The translations under genes and the position numbers were made by a program. A DNA stretch of 64,000 nucleotides. It comes from Bugula neritina (Eukaryota > Bryozoa > Gymnolaemata > Cheilostomatida > Bugulidae). Of the stretch, positions 1-12,772 are shown one piece after another. Location of the stretch: positions 106,001 through 170,000 of the forward strand of contig OZ037767.1 in assembly GCA_964035545.1 (NCBI GenBank), written 5' to 3'. Every line of letters begins with the position of its first letter. Within the stretch, counting starts at the first letter, position 1. The notes below the pieces were generated by a model that was not told where the DNA came from, ran no database searches, and saw only the letters and a list, made by a program, of their open reading frames with translations.

Positions 1-574
1 TATACTGTATATATACTATACTATTATACTATACTGTATATATACTATACTATTATACTATACTATATATACTATACTATTATACTATACTGTATATATA
101 CTATACTATATTATACTATACTATTATACTATACTATTATACTATACTGTATATATACTATACTATTATACTATACTGTATATATACTATACTATTATAC
201 TATACTGTATATATACTATACTACTATACTATACTGTATATATACTATACTATTATACTATACTATATATACTATACTATTATACTATACTGTATATATA
301 CTATACTATTATACTATACTATATATATACTATACTATTATACTATACTATTATACTATACTGTATATATACTATACTATTATACTATACTGTATATATA
401 CTATACTATTATACTATACTATATATATACTATACTATTATACTATACTATTATACTATACTGTATATATACTATACTATTATACTATACTGTATATATA
501 CTATACTATTATACTATACTATATATATACTATACTATTATACTATACTATTATACTATACTATATAATATTAT
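1..574. repeat. TA-rich minisatellite in MFS copy 1 intron 1
   Basis: Variants of TATACTATACTATTATACTA with interspersed TGTATATATA. The counterpart lies at 28370-28835 in copy 2. Confidence 0.9.
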
Positions 575-588
575 ACTATTCACTCTAG

Positions 589-3500
589 ATCGCAGCACTT
601 CCCTTAAGAATCTGGTGCCTCATTGGTTCAGCTGTGACTGCCATATCCTGTGTATCATTTGGGTAGGTAAAGGTCACTTGGGTAGGTGAAGGTCATTTAG
701 GTAGGTGAAGGTCATTTGGGTAAGTAAAGGTCATTTGGGTAGGTAAAGGTCACTTGGGTAGGTAAAGGTCATTTGGGTAGGTGAAGGTCACTTGGGTAGG
801 TGAAGGTCATTTGGGTAGGTGTACATCATATTATATTTGTTGTATTCAACAGTTACAGTTAACATCTTCCAAGCAATCCTAATCAAGTTTTTTTTGAATA
901 ATAAACAATAAAATATAATTAGTAATTTGACTGTGTGCTTATGGAAAGAAATACACTTAATAAATCTGGATATTTACCGTCCGTAGCCATCTTAGCAGTT
1001 CTGATAGGCCAATGTACTTTTCTCAAAGGTTATTTAGTAGTAATACACAAATCTTATGTCTGCATGACTCCATAGCAACCTGTAAACAATACTCCATAGC
1101 AACCTGTCTGCAGCCAACATTTCTGATGCCCAGTTGGTATTAGAAGTTGTGCTCCCTGTAATGTTACATCATTTAACCTAATTGTTAAGAGCAGCTCGGC
1201 ATAGAACTTACAGTTTGTCACATCAAGTAACGCTGCTAGATACATATCAAGTGTTATCTGTTTATAAAATCCATCAACATTTGATACATACTTTAATTCA
1301 TCAAGTTATCCATCTGTTATATTTCTTCAGTTTAGCTTCATACGGTCCTAACGCCATGTTCCTACCAATGTGTATGACACTAAGAATGACAGCTGGCGCA
1401 GGTTCTTCTGCACTCACTGTGGCAGGTACTACCATGTTGTTGAAAGTGTCATCATTCAAAGTTGGCACTGTTACTGTGAGTATATAGTACCGTTACTATG
1501 AGTATATAGTACTATTACTATGAGTATATAGTACTGTTACTATGAGTATGTAGTACTATTACTATGAGTATATAATACTATTACTATGAGTATATAGTAC
1601 TGTTACTATGAGTATATAGTACTATTACTATGAGTATATAGTACTATTATTGTGAGTATATAGTACTGTTACTATGAGTATATAGTACTGTTACTATGAG
1701 TTATAGTACTGTTACTATGTGTATATAGTACTGTTACTATGAGTATTCAATACTGTTTCCAGGGCTTAGCTGAAATGATAATTGGAGCATCTTATGCTTC
1801 TGGTCCAATGATAGGCTCCGCAATATACATGGTGAGTTGCATTCTGGGTAATATATAATACTGTTTCAGTTAGGAGGATATACTAATGTATTCTGGGTAA
1901 TATATAATACTGTTTCAGTTAGGAGGATATACTAATGTATTCTGGGTAATATATAATACTGTTTCAGTTAGGAGGATATACTAGTGTATTCTGGGTAATA
2001 TATAATACTGTTTCAGTTAGGAGGATATACTAGTGTATTCTGGGTAATATATAATACTGTTTCAGTTAGGAGGATATACTAGTGTATTCTGGGTAATATA
2101 TAATACTGTTTCAGTTAGGAGGATATACTAGTGTATTCTGGGTAATATATAATACTGTTTCAGTTAGGAGGATATACTAGTGTATTCTGGGTAATGGGAG
2201 GAGTTACAGCTGCTTTGACATTCCTTTTATCACTGCTACACGTGACAGTTGGTAAGTACATTGTATTATGACTATAGTAAGGATCATAACAATGGCCGAC
2301 ATACTGTGGTTGTCTCTTCCTGTATTGAAGAACTCCTTCAGCTGTAACTTTATAGAATTTAGCTGCAGAAACCAACTCTACAAAAGAGAAACACAGTTTG
2401 GCTTTGCTGAAGACCAAGAGCATTCCTTTTCTGTATCTCCTCACCTTTGTACACAGATTTGTTTCCTTTGCCAGGACCTCCATGCTTGGAGCTTTCCTTA
2501 TTAGTACGGTAAGAGTGAAATCATCCACTCTCATCTCTCAGCCTGTTCTTTATTCTCCATGCTATATGCTAAAGATTTAATAATAAACTAGAGGATAGCA
2601 GAGCTTAGTGTTTGAGATACTACCTATTATTAGCTACTAGTCCTGGCAATGCAATGCAGGTCATATTTCTGTTCAGCTGTCACTATGGAAATCACCTGCA
2701 GGCATTTGTTCAACATAATGACCAAAAGCATGGAAAACTGTCTCTTGTAACAAATGAGGCTGGTGCAGATATTTGGTGAAAGTATTTGAAAAATGACATC
2801 AGCAATGTGGCATTTACCAATCTCCAATAATTACAGTTTGACCAAGCTGATTGGGTGATTGGATTTTCCTACTCCGTATGGGCTGTGATGTACATGGTAG
2901 CCTGTCTTTTCACTGCCAAGTTTGTCAACAAGGTGTGTCCATGCGTAAATTTGTATTTTCTTAATCTATTTTAAATTTTGATTGATTTCAGTTGAGTTTC
3001 ATAGCATAGCAGTTCAACAATGTTACCATGTCGTAGGGCATAATCATGTGTCAACAGATTCTCTCACGTGTCAACAGATTCTTTCACGTGTCCACAGATT
3101 CTCTCATATGTCAACACATACTCTCATGTGTCAACAGATTCTCTCATGTGTCAACAGATTCTCTCACGTGTTAACAGATTCTCTCACGTGTTAACAGATT
3201 CTCTCACGTGTCCACAGATTCTCTCATATGTCAACAGATATGCACTACATAGTAATGTATATATTGTAGAACTATTTATATGTATATACCACATAGTAAT
3301 GTATATATTGTAGAACTATGTATATGTATATACTACATAGTAATGTATATATTGTAGAACTATTTATATGTATATACTACATAGTAATGTATATATTGTA
3401 GAACTATGTATATGTATATACTACATAGTAGTGTATATATTGTAGAACTATTTATATGTATATACCACATAGTAATGTATATATTGTAGAACTATGTATA

Positions 3501-6500
3501 TGTATATACTACATAGTAATGTATATATTGTAGAACTATTTATATGTATATACTACATAGTAATGTATATATTGTAGAACTATGTATATGTATATACTAC
3601 ATAGTAGTGTATATATTGTAGAACTATTTATATGTATATACCACATAGTAATGTATATATTGTAGAACTATGTATATGTATATACTACATAGTAATGTAT
3701 ATATTGTAGAACTATGTATATGTATATACTACATAGTAATGTATATATTGTAGAACTATTTATATGTATATACCACATAGTAATGTATATATTGTAGAAC
3801 TATGTATATGTATATACTACATAGTAATGTATATATTGTAGAACTATGTATATGTATATACTACATAGTAATGTATATATTGTAGAACTATTTATATGTA
3901 TATACCACATAGTAATGTATATATTGTAGAACTATGTATATGTATATACTACATAGTAATGTATATATTGTAGAACTATGTATATGTATATACTACATAG
4001 TAATGTATATATTGTAGAACTATGTATATGTATATACCACATAGTAATGTATATATTGTAGAACTATGTATATGTATATACTACATAGTAATGTATATAT
4101 TGTAGAACTATGTATATGTATATACTACATAGTAATGTATATATTGTAGAACTATGTATATGTATATACCACATAGTAATGTATATATTGTAGAACTATG
4201 TATATGTATATACTACATAGTAATGTATATATTGTAGAACTATGTATATGTATATACTACATAGTAATGTATATATTGTAGAACTATGTATATGTATATA
4301 CTACATAGTAATGTATATATTGTAGAACTATGTATATGTATATACTACATAGTAATGTATATATTGTAGAACTATGTATATGTATATACTACATAGTAGT
4401 GTATATATTGTAGAACTATGTATATGTATATACTACATAGTAATGTATATATTGTAGAACTATGTATATGTATATACCACATAGTAATGTATATATTGTA
4501 GAACTATGTATACTCATGTATGCTAGTTGCGTGGCTCTTCAACTCATTCTGCTATCTGTTTCTCGCTCCCTCCCCGGTGTTGGATTTCATATTTCATGGC
4601 CACAAGTAAGTGGATTTTACTGTAATTTATATACTATCTATACTGTTGATATACCCGCTATACTGTTGATATACTATCTATACTGTTGATATACTATCTA
4701 TACTGTTGATACACTCTCTATACTGTTGATATACTCTCTATACTGTTGATATACTATCTATACTGTTGACGCTATACTTCTGCAGGTATTTCCCGATGAC
4801 CTTTGCTGCCTTGCTGCTGGTGAATGTGGTGGATACCGGGCAACTGATTCCCCTGTTTCAAGCTGTGCTCAACATTCTTATGTGAGTATATCTCAGCTTG
4901 CACCTCTACTAACCACGCCCTCCCCAATAATCCCCCCTCCCCCCCCCCCCCCCCCCAGTAACCACACCCTCTCCAATGTGGTGACTATATAGTCAATATT
5001 CCAAAGGTGCATTGCTCCGAAGGTGCATTAGTCCGAAAATTAGTAGAAATAGTATTATATCACTGAGAATATTATAAATTTCACTCACAATCTTGCTATC
5101 CTATTGCTAGCTGTGGGTGGCATGCATGTGGCCTACTTATAATTTTTTAGCCTGAGATTACGCTATGACCCTGCCTCAATTAAAGGCTGCACCATCTATC
5201 AACATTCCATTGTGGCTGCTCCATAAACTAAGTACACAGCAAGCTATTCACTAGCCTGTCAGCTAGCAAGCCTGTAATTGGTAATTTATGCATTAGTTTC
5301 TCCTCATCTTTAAGTGTTGAAGCATGAAGTGTTGTGCAAAGGTGATTTAATAAGTATTTTTTATTTCACAGTTCATATAAAAAACGACAGCCATATAGGC
5401 AATGAATTTAAAATATCCAGTTCAATGGCTATAGAGTGACTGCAACTCTATTCTAGCTACAGTCAGTCAGCTTATATAGGCCCTTCATATGTTGACTATT
5501 AACTGAAAAACTTAAGTAAAAATATTAAAGCCAAGCAAACATTTTAGGTCTACTATACTGTATTTATGATAAGCTTGGTAAAAGTTTACCTCATAGTTTA
5601 TAAAAAATAGTGTGCATTTGAAGTTGGCGTCAAAAAATTATTGGTATTGAATGAAATAGCAAATTTCTGGCTTGGCAGTTAATTATTTGATATCACATTT
5701 AATCTCTAAAATTATCTGTAAGTTGCTAAACTGCATTATTCTATGCTATTATTCTTAATATCAGTAAATACAAGCATTAAAGAAAAAAAAAAAAACATCT
5801 TGGACGCTACTCTAAAATTAAATAACCAAAGCTGCACGCCATACACCAAACCAAACAACTCCACAAGATATGTAGATAAGGGCAACATTATTAGTATAAT
5901 ATACTAATAATGTTGCCTTCATCTACATATCTTGTGGAGTTGTTTGGTTTGGTGTATAATTATTGTATTATAATAATTCAGTCCTGCCAAATAAAACCTC
6001 ACCTAAACTAAAATTTAAAAACTATGTTGTAGATTTTCCTGCTGCTCAAAGCAACTTTTTGAAATGTTCAAAAAATAATTTTAATTCTAATAATAATTCT
6101 ACTAATTTTCGGACTAATGCACCTTTGGAACAATGGGCCTTCGGAATATTGCCCCGTCCCCATCCAATATCCCCCCTACTATCTCCCCATACCACCCCTC
6201 TCTACTAACCACACCCTTCCCAATACCCCCTCTACTAACCACACCCTCCCCAATACCCCCTCTACTAACCACACCTTCCCCAATACCCCATCTACTAACC
6301 ACACCCTCCCCAATACCCCCTCTACTAACCACACCCTCCCCAATACCTCCTCTACTAACCACACCCTCCCCAATACCCCCTCTACTAACCACACCCTCTC
6401 CAATACCCCCTCTACTAACCATACACCCTCCCCAATACCCCCTCTACTAACCACATCCTCCCCAATACCCCCTCTACTAACCACACCCTCTCCAATACCC

Positions 6501-7385
6501 CCTCTACTAACCATACACCCTCCCCAATACCCCCTCTACTAACCACACCCTCCCCAATACCCCTTCTACTAACCACAACTTCCCTAATACACAGTATTTC
6601 CTTACAACTTATACTCAATCTAATCTGTACTGACTTCAGAGTGAATGGCTACCCAAGTGGTAATGCTAGCACCTATGGAATAGCCACGGCTCTAATAAGC
6701 AGCTCTCTGAGTTTGGGGGGTGTGATAGGCCCCACCGTATCTGGTGCTATGGTGGATCTCTTTGGCTTTCCCTGGACCACAACAATAACTTCAGCTCTCT
6801 CTCTAGCCGGGGTATGTTGAGTCTTATAGGAGTACTTAGTCTTAGTTCTAGAGGAATAGTAAATACTTAGTCTTAGTTCTAGAGGGATAGTGAATACTTA
6901 GTCTTAGTTTTAGAGGAATAGTGAATACTTAGTCTTAGTTCTAGAGGAATAGTGAATACTTTGTCGTAGTTCTAGAGAAATAGTAAATACTTAGTCTTAG
7001 TTCTAGAGGGATAGTGAATACTTAGTCTTAGTTCTAGAGGGATAGTGAATACTTAGTCGTAGTTCTAGAGGAATAGTGAATACTTAGTCTTAGTTCTAGA
7101 GGAATAGTGAATACTTAGTCGTAGTTCTAGAGGGATAGTGAATACTTAGTCTTAGTTCTAGAGGAATATCTGTAGCCTCAGCTCCTATACTCTATTTTGT
7201 AGTTTCTGATGCTGTCAAGTTTTCTTGTGATAATGAAGAGTACTAGCACCCCACTAAGCACAGACGATGACTGTGTAAAGGGCGTGTCCTACACACCCCC
7301 ACCATCTTTATTGAGTAGACTCAGTCTATATTTCAGAAGGTCAACGAACAGTTATTTCAAAGTCTCTCACATACAACCCAGCTAA
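589..7385 (+). CDS. SLC18B1-like MFS transporter, copy 1 (5' exon outside the window)
   Basis: Membrane transporter of the major facilitator superfamily, closest in my recognition to the SLC18B1 polyamine/vesicular amine branch. Exons: 589-662, 1331-1475, 1763-1831, 2164-2251, 2369-2508, 2837-2932, 4502-4605, 4786-4881, 6640-6811, 7203-7385. Together they give 389 in-phase codons with GT-AG junctions and no internal stop. The start exon lies upstream, because the sequence before 589 is the TA array of intron 1. SLC18B1-like stretches include GASYASGPMIGSAIYM (exon at 1763) and FCYLFLAPSPVL (exon at 4502), which parallel the family's GP-rich helix 5 and helix 9. The C-terminus is a short serine-rich cytosolic tail ending IQPS, three residues shorter than copy 2. 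Four junctions are embedded in minisatellites, so the exact site used there (donors at 662 and 1475, acceptors at 2163 and 4501) is chosen by reading frame. Substrate is not provable from sequence. Confidence 0.85.
655..815 (+). repeat. 19-bp minisatellite containing the exon-2 donor, MFS copy 1
   Basis: Unit GTAGGTGAAGGTCATTTGG, about 8 copies. The first unit overlaps the end of exon 2, TCATTTGG followed by GTAGGT, so the splice donor is repeated in every copy. Confidence 0.9.
1470..1748 (+). repeat. 22-bp minisatellite containing the exon-3 donor, MFS copy 1
   Basis: Unit TATGAGTATATAGTACTGTTAC, about 12 copies. The exon-3 end GTTACT plus its donor GTGAGTATATAGTA is the first unit. Confidence 0.9.
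1845..2200 (+). repeat. 49-bp minisatellite containing the exon-5 acceptor, MFS copy 1
   Basis: About 7 copies of a unit with TTTCAG, then TTAGGAGGATATACTAGTGT (the start of exon 5), then TTCTGGGTAATATATAATAC. The last copy is the real exon 5. Copy 2 carries about 21 copies at 30322-31360. Confidence 0.92.
3052..3240 (+). repeat. 20-bp minisatellite in MFS copy 1 intron 7
   Basis: TCAACAGATTCTCTCACGTG variants, about 9 copies; about 6 copies at 32230-32340 in copy 2. It lies directly before the 44-bp array. Confidence 0.85.
3247..4501 (+). repeat. 44-bp minisatellite containing the exon-8 acceptor, MFS copy 1
   Basis: About 28 copies. Each contains TATATATTGTAGAACTATGT; the final TTGTAG/AACTATG is the acceptor and start of exon 8. 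Confidence 0.92.
4645..4772 (+). repeat. 20-bp minisatellite in MFS copy 1 intron 8
   Basis: ATACTGTTGATATACTATCT, about 6 copies, against about 46 in copy 2 (36100-37031). Confidence 0.9.
4994..6151. mobile_element. Non-autonomous TIR element (1.16 kb) in MFS copy 1 intron 9
   Basis: The left end CAATATTCCAAAGGTGCATT and the reverse complement of the right end match over about 56 bp with a few differences; the inner part GTGCATTAGTCCGAAAATTA is identical. No transposase ORF is seen. Superfamily unclear; I cannot define a target duplication. It is absent from the corresponding intron of copy 2, so it was gained after, or lost since, the duplication. Confidence 0.65.
5842..5956. repeat. 115-bp near-perfect palindrome nested in the TIR element
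   Basis: Arms of about 57 bp starting TACACCAAACCAAACAACTC, two mismatches. It has the form of a palindromic MITE inserted inside the larger element. Confidence 0.75.
6205..6590 (+). repeat. C-rich ~30-bp minisatellite before MFS exon 10, copy 1
   Basis: CTACTAACCACACCCTCCCC followed by AATACCCC, about 13 copies. About 7 copies lie at 51330-51560. The Polinton inserted at the left edge of this array in copy 2. Confidence 0.88.
6826..7168 (+). repeat. ~31-bp minisatellite in MFS copy 1 intron 10
   Basis: Unit with ACTTAGTCTTAGTTCTAGAG, about 11 copies; only about 4 at 51805-51938. Confidence 0.88.
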
Positions 7386-7737
7386 TCTCCAGGTTGACCT
7401 TGACATAGTAGAGTCGGTTAGTCGAAAGACAAGACAGAATGAGACTAGAACCTTCCATCTTATAAGTGTTGAACTGCAGCAAAAGTCAACATGATTTATT
7501 AATAATAAGATATATTAATTTTGGCAATTGTCAAATAAGTAATATTTATACACTTTTGTGTGAAATGTTTACCACAATAAATCAGCCATAATAAGCTAAA
7601 TATATAAGGGTAAAACTATTTCTAATACACAGTTTGCACACAGATTCTGCTTGTTACTGATACTAATACAACAATATATAGTTTCTTACAAAAATAGACT
7701 AGTTGAGCTATATGATATAGTGTAGAGTGTAATGTCT
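7386..7737. other. 3' flank of MFS copy 1, no gene seen
   Basis: Collinear with 52169-52430 up to about 7660, where homology to unit 2 stops. No ORF or element is recognised beyond the AATAAA. Confidence 0.5.
7576..7581 (+). promoter_or_regulatory. Probable polyadenylation signal of MFS copy 1
   Basis: AATAAA about 190 nt after the stop codon. The same hexamer in the same context follows the stop of MFS copy 2 at 52344. Confidence 0.45.
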
Positions 7738-8357
7738 ATATACTACATAGTACATACTGTATACTCACTATATACTGTATACTATATACTATATACTGTA
7801 TACTATACACTATATACTATATACTATATACTGTATACTACATAGTACATACTGTATACTCACTATATACTGTATACTATATACTATATACTGTATACTA
7901 TACACTATATACTATATACTATATACTGTATACTACATAGTACATACTGTATACTCACTATATACTGTATACTATATACTGTATACTCACTATATACTGT
8001 ATACTCACTATATACTATATACTATATACTCACTATATATACTGTATACTATATACTATATACTCACTATATACTGTATACTACACTATATACTATATAC
8101 TGTATACTCACTATATACTGTATACTATATACTGTATACTATATACTCACTATATACTGTATACTATATACTGTATACTCACTATATACTGTATACTATA
8201 TACTATATACTGTATACTCACTATACACTGTATACTATATACTGTATACTATATACTGTATACTATATACTATATACTGTATACTATATACTGTATACTA
8301 CACTATATACTGTATACTATATACTGTATACTCACTATATACTGTATAATATATACT
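7738..8357. repeat. TA-rich array TATACTCACTATATACTGTA
   Basis: Irregular repeats of ACTATATACTGTATACT. It lies where unit 2 instead carries the minus-strand coiled-coil gene. Confidence 0.85.
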
Positions 8358-8975
8358 GTATGCATGTAGATGTGATACACACTGTAGCTGTAGGTTAACA
8401 TGTAGATGTGATACACACTGTAGCTGTAGGTTAACATGTAGATGTGATACACATTGTAGCTGTAGGTTAACATGTAGATGTGATACACATTGTAGCTGTA
8501 GGTTAACATGTAGATGTGACACACACTGTAGCTGTAGGTTAACATGTAGATGTGATACACATTGTAGCTGTAGGTTAACATGTAGATGTGATACACATTG
8601 TAGCTGTAGGTTAACATGTAGATGTGATACACACTGTAGCTGTAGGTTAACATGTAGATGTGACACACACTGTAGCTGTAGGTTAACATGTAGATGTGAC
8701 ACACAGTGTAGCTGTAGGTTAACATGTAGATGTGATACACACTGTAGCTGTAGGTTAACATGTAGATGTGATACACACTGTAGCTGTAGGTTAACATGTA
8801 GATATGACACACTCTGTAGCTGTAGGTTAACATGTAGATGTGACACACACTGTAGCTGTAGGTTAACATGTAGATGTGATACACACTGTAGCTGTAGGTC
8901 AACATGTAGATGTGATACACACTGTAGCTGTAGGTTAACATGTAGATGTGATACACACTGTAACTGTAAGCATAC
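8358..8975 (+). repeat. 36-bp minisatellite upstream of DEG/ENaC copy 1
   Basis: About 17 copies with ATGTAGATGTGATACACACT and TGTAGCTGTAGGTTAAC. Unit 2 has about 3 decayed copies at 60390-60480. Long open frames here are repeat artefacts. Confidence 0.92.
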
Positions 8976-9067
8976 AGCATAACAGACCAGGAGAGTAATA
9001 ATCAATATAATTGCAGTCAGCCACTCTGCAGTCTCAAGTATCAGTTTCCTACAGCACTTGACATAAC

Positions 9068-11645
9068 ATACACCTTCTCTCTACATGTAATATATACACC
9101 TTCTCTCTACATGTAATACATACACCTTCTCTCTACATGTAATATATACACCTACTCTCTACATGTAATATACACACCTTCTCTCTACATGTAATATATA
9201 CACCTTCTCTCTACATGTAATATATACACCTTCTCTCTACATGTAATATATACACCTTCTCTCTACATGTAATATATACACTTTCTCTCTACATGTAATA
9301 TATACACTTTCTCTCTACATGTAATATATACACCTTCTCTCTACATGTAATATATACACCTTCTCTCTACATGTAATATATACACTTTCTCTCTACATGT
9401 AATATATACACTTTCTCTCTACATGTAATACATACACCTTCTCTCTACATGTAATATATACACCTACTCTCTACATGTAATATACACACCTTCTCTCTAC
9501 ATGTAATATACACACCTTCTCTCTACATGTAATATATACACTTTCTCTCTACATGTAATATATACATCTTCTCTCTACATGTAATATATACACTTTCTCT
9601 CTACATGTAATATATACACCTTCTCTCTACATGTAATATATACACCTTCTCTCTACATGTAATATATACACCTTCTCTCTACATGTAATATATACACCTT
9701 CTCTCTACATGTAATATATACACCTTCTCTCTACATGTAATATATACACTTTCTCTCTACATGTAATATATACACCTTCTCTCTACATGTAATATACACA
9801 CCTTCTCTCTACATGTAATATATACACCTTCTCTCTACATGTAATATATACACTTTCTCTCTACATGTAATATATACATCTTCTCTCTACATGTAATATA
9901 TACACTTTCTCTCTACATGTAATATATACACCTTCTCTCTACATGTAATATATACACCTTCTCTCTACATGTAATATATACACTTTCTCTCTACATGTAA
10001 TATATACACCTTCTCTCTACATGTAATATATACACCTTCTCTCTACATGTAATATATACACCTTTTCTCTACATGTAATATATACACCTTCTCTCTACAT
10101 GTAATATATACACTTTCTCTCTACATGTAATATATACATCTTCTCTCTACATGTAATATATACACTTTCTCTCTACATGTAATATATACACCTTCTCTCT
10201 ACATGTAATATATACACCTTCTCTCTACATGTAATATATACACTTTCTCTCTACATGTAATATATACACCTACTCTCTACATGTAATATACACACCTTCT
10301 CTCTACATGTAATATATACACCTTCTCTCTACATGTAATATACACACCTTCTCTCTACATGTAATATATACACCTTCTCTCTACATGTAATATATACACT
10401 TTCTCTCTACATGTAATATATACATCTTCTCTCTACATGTAATATATACACTTTCTCTCTACATGTAATATATACACCTTCTCTCTACATGTAATATATA
10501 TACCTTCTCTCTACATGTAATATATACACCTTCTCTCTACATGTAATACATACACTTTCTCTCTACATGTAATATATACACTTTCTCTCTACATGTAATA
10601 CATACACCTTCTCTCTACATGTAATATATACACCTTCTCTCTACATGTAATATACACACCTTCTCTCTACATGTAATATATACACCTTCTCTCTACATGT
10701 AATATATACACTTTCTCTCTACATGTAATATATGCACTTTCTCTCTACATGTAATATATACACTTTCTCTCTACATGTAATATATGCACCTTCTCTCTAC
10801 ATGTAATATATACACCTTCTCTCTACATGTAATATATACACCTTCTTTCTAAATGTAATATATACACTTTCTCTCTACATGTAATATATACACCTTCTCT
10901 CTACATGTAATATATACACTTTCTCTCTACATGTAATATATACACTTTCTCTCTACATGTAATATATATACCTTCTCTCTACATGTAATATATACACCTT
11001 CTCTCTACATGTAATATATACACCTTCTCTCTACATGTAATATATACACTTTCTCTCTACATGTAATATATATACCTTCTCTCTACATGTAATATATACA
11101 CCTTCTCTCTACATGTAATATATACACCTTCTTTCTAAATGTAATATATACACTTTCTCTCTACATGTAATATATACACCTTCTCTCTACATGTAATATA
11201 TACACTTTCTCTCTACATGTAATATATACACTTTCTCTCTACATGTAATATATATACCTTCTCTCTACATGTAATATATACACCTTCTCTCTACATGTAA
11301 TATATACACCTTCTCTCTACATGTAATATATACACCTTCTTTCTAAATGTAATATATACACTTTCTCTCTACATGTAATATATACACCTTCTCTCTACAT
11401 GTAATATATACACTTTCTCTCTACATGTAATATATACACTTTCTCTCTACATGTAATATATACACCTTCTCTCTACATGTAATATATACACCTTCTCTCT
11501 ACATGTAATATATACACTTTCTCTCTACATGTAATATATACACCTTCTCTCTACATGTAATATATACACCTTCTCTCTACATGTAATATATACACCTTCT
11601 CTCTATATGTAATATATACACCTTCTCTCTACATGTAATATACAC
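9068..11645 (+). repeat. 26-bp minisatellite, about 99 copies
   Basis: Unit ACACCTTCTCTCTACATGTA followed by ATATAT, very homogeneous. The matching place in unit 2 (60580-60605) has a single copy. Confidence 0.95.
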
Positions 11646-12019
11646 AGAAGTAAAGGAAGTTGGGTGTTTGACCTGAGTACATTCACATCAACCCACAGGG
11701 ATAGAAGCTCTTTACTGTATACACATTATGAGCTCTTGAATATATACAATGAAATGAATCCACCATGTTGAGGGTCCTATTCAGAATACTCGAGGGTCCT
11801 ATTCAGAATAGTCGAGGGTCCTACTTAGGATAGCCTAGGGTCTTGTTGTTTCAGCAGAGCTGTAAACTTTGAGCTAGTAATGCTGTGCAAACTGAAAGAT
11901 CAGGAAACTCTATGAATTGATTATTTAAATAAAGTTGGCTGTTTTCATATAAAACTTGTTGAAAATCTGAAGAGTTTACCATTAAAACTCTTTACTTGAA
12001 ACAATCAGGAGGAAAACAT
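11646..12019. other. Upstream region of DEG/ENaC copy 1
   Basis: Single-copy sequence matching 60606-60977 in unit 2. It has three short repeats of GAGGGTCCTATTCAGAATA. It may hold the promoter and 5' UTR, but I see no clear TATA box or initiator. Confidence 0.4.
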
Positions 12020-12142
12020 AATATTCTGGCAGCAGTGATACTCTGGTAGCAGCAATACTCTGGTAGCAGTAATACTCTGGCAGCAGTGATACTCTGGTAG
12101 CAGTAATACTCTGGCAGCAGTGATACTCTGGTAGCAGCAATA
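12020..12142 (+). repeat. 17-bp minisatellite just upstream of the DEG/ENaC copy 1 start
   Basis: GCAGTGATACTCTGGTA, 7 copies, ending 21 nt before the ATG, so likely in the 5' UTR or core promoter. Unit 2 has about 26 copies (60978-61425). Confidence 0.88.
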
Positions 12143-12162
12143 AAGCCAAATTGGGAAATAAT

Positions 12163-12682
12163 ATGAATTTCTCAGCAGAGGAAAATGAAAAATCTGACAA
12201 GAAAACGCCAACATGGGAGGAGTTTACACAAGAAGTTACAATGCATGGTATTCGTTACGTACATCTAAGTCACTTACACCCTGTGATGAGGTAAGTAACT
12301 TACACCCTGTGATGAGGTAAGTAACTTACACCCTGTGATAAGGTAAGTCACTTACACTCTGTGATGAGGTAAGTCACTTACACTCTGTGATGAGGTAAGT
12401 CACTTACACCCTGTGATGAGGTACGTAAGTTATACTATTAGTATGATGATATGATATAGACACTGTTTTAGCTTAGAGCCCTGATATGAAGTGAGTATTT
12501 CTAGCTTTGGAACCACAAATTGTGTCAGTACGTATGTTTTCAGGGTGGTGTGGCTGCTAGCCATTCTGGCAATGCTCACTATCGGAGTATACGGCTCATG
12601 GGAACTTTTTGAAAGTTACTTGTTGAAAGAAACCTCGACTAAGTATAGAAATGTCAGAACCACTGAGTTGCAGGTCAGTTTT

Positions 12683-12772
<90 letters not shown>

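Noticed and set aside
4502-4605. Alternative start of MFS exon 8 at 4527 (after GCTAG)
   Set aside because: That site gives a frame that does not join exons 7 and 9. The TTGTAG acceptor at 4501 keeps phase and yields the FCYLFLAPSPVL helix expected for SLC18B1-like proteins.
8298-9005. Long minus-strand ORFs of 225-235 residues with VSHLHVNLQLQC-type repeats
   Set aside because: The 36-bp unit is a multiple of three, so frames stay open by arithmetic; two overlapping frames are both open, which argues against coding.
9068-11645. Regular repeats considered as a CRISPR array
   Set aside because: 26-bp units are directly abutting with no unique spacers, and the genome is eukaryotic.
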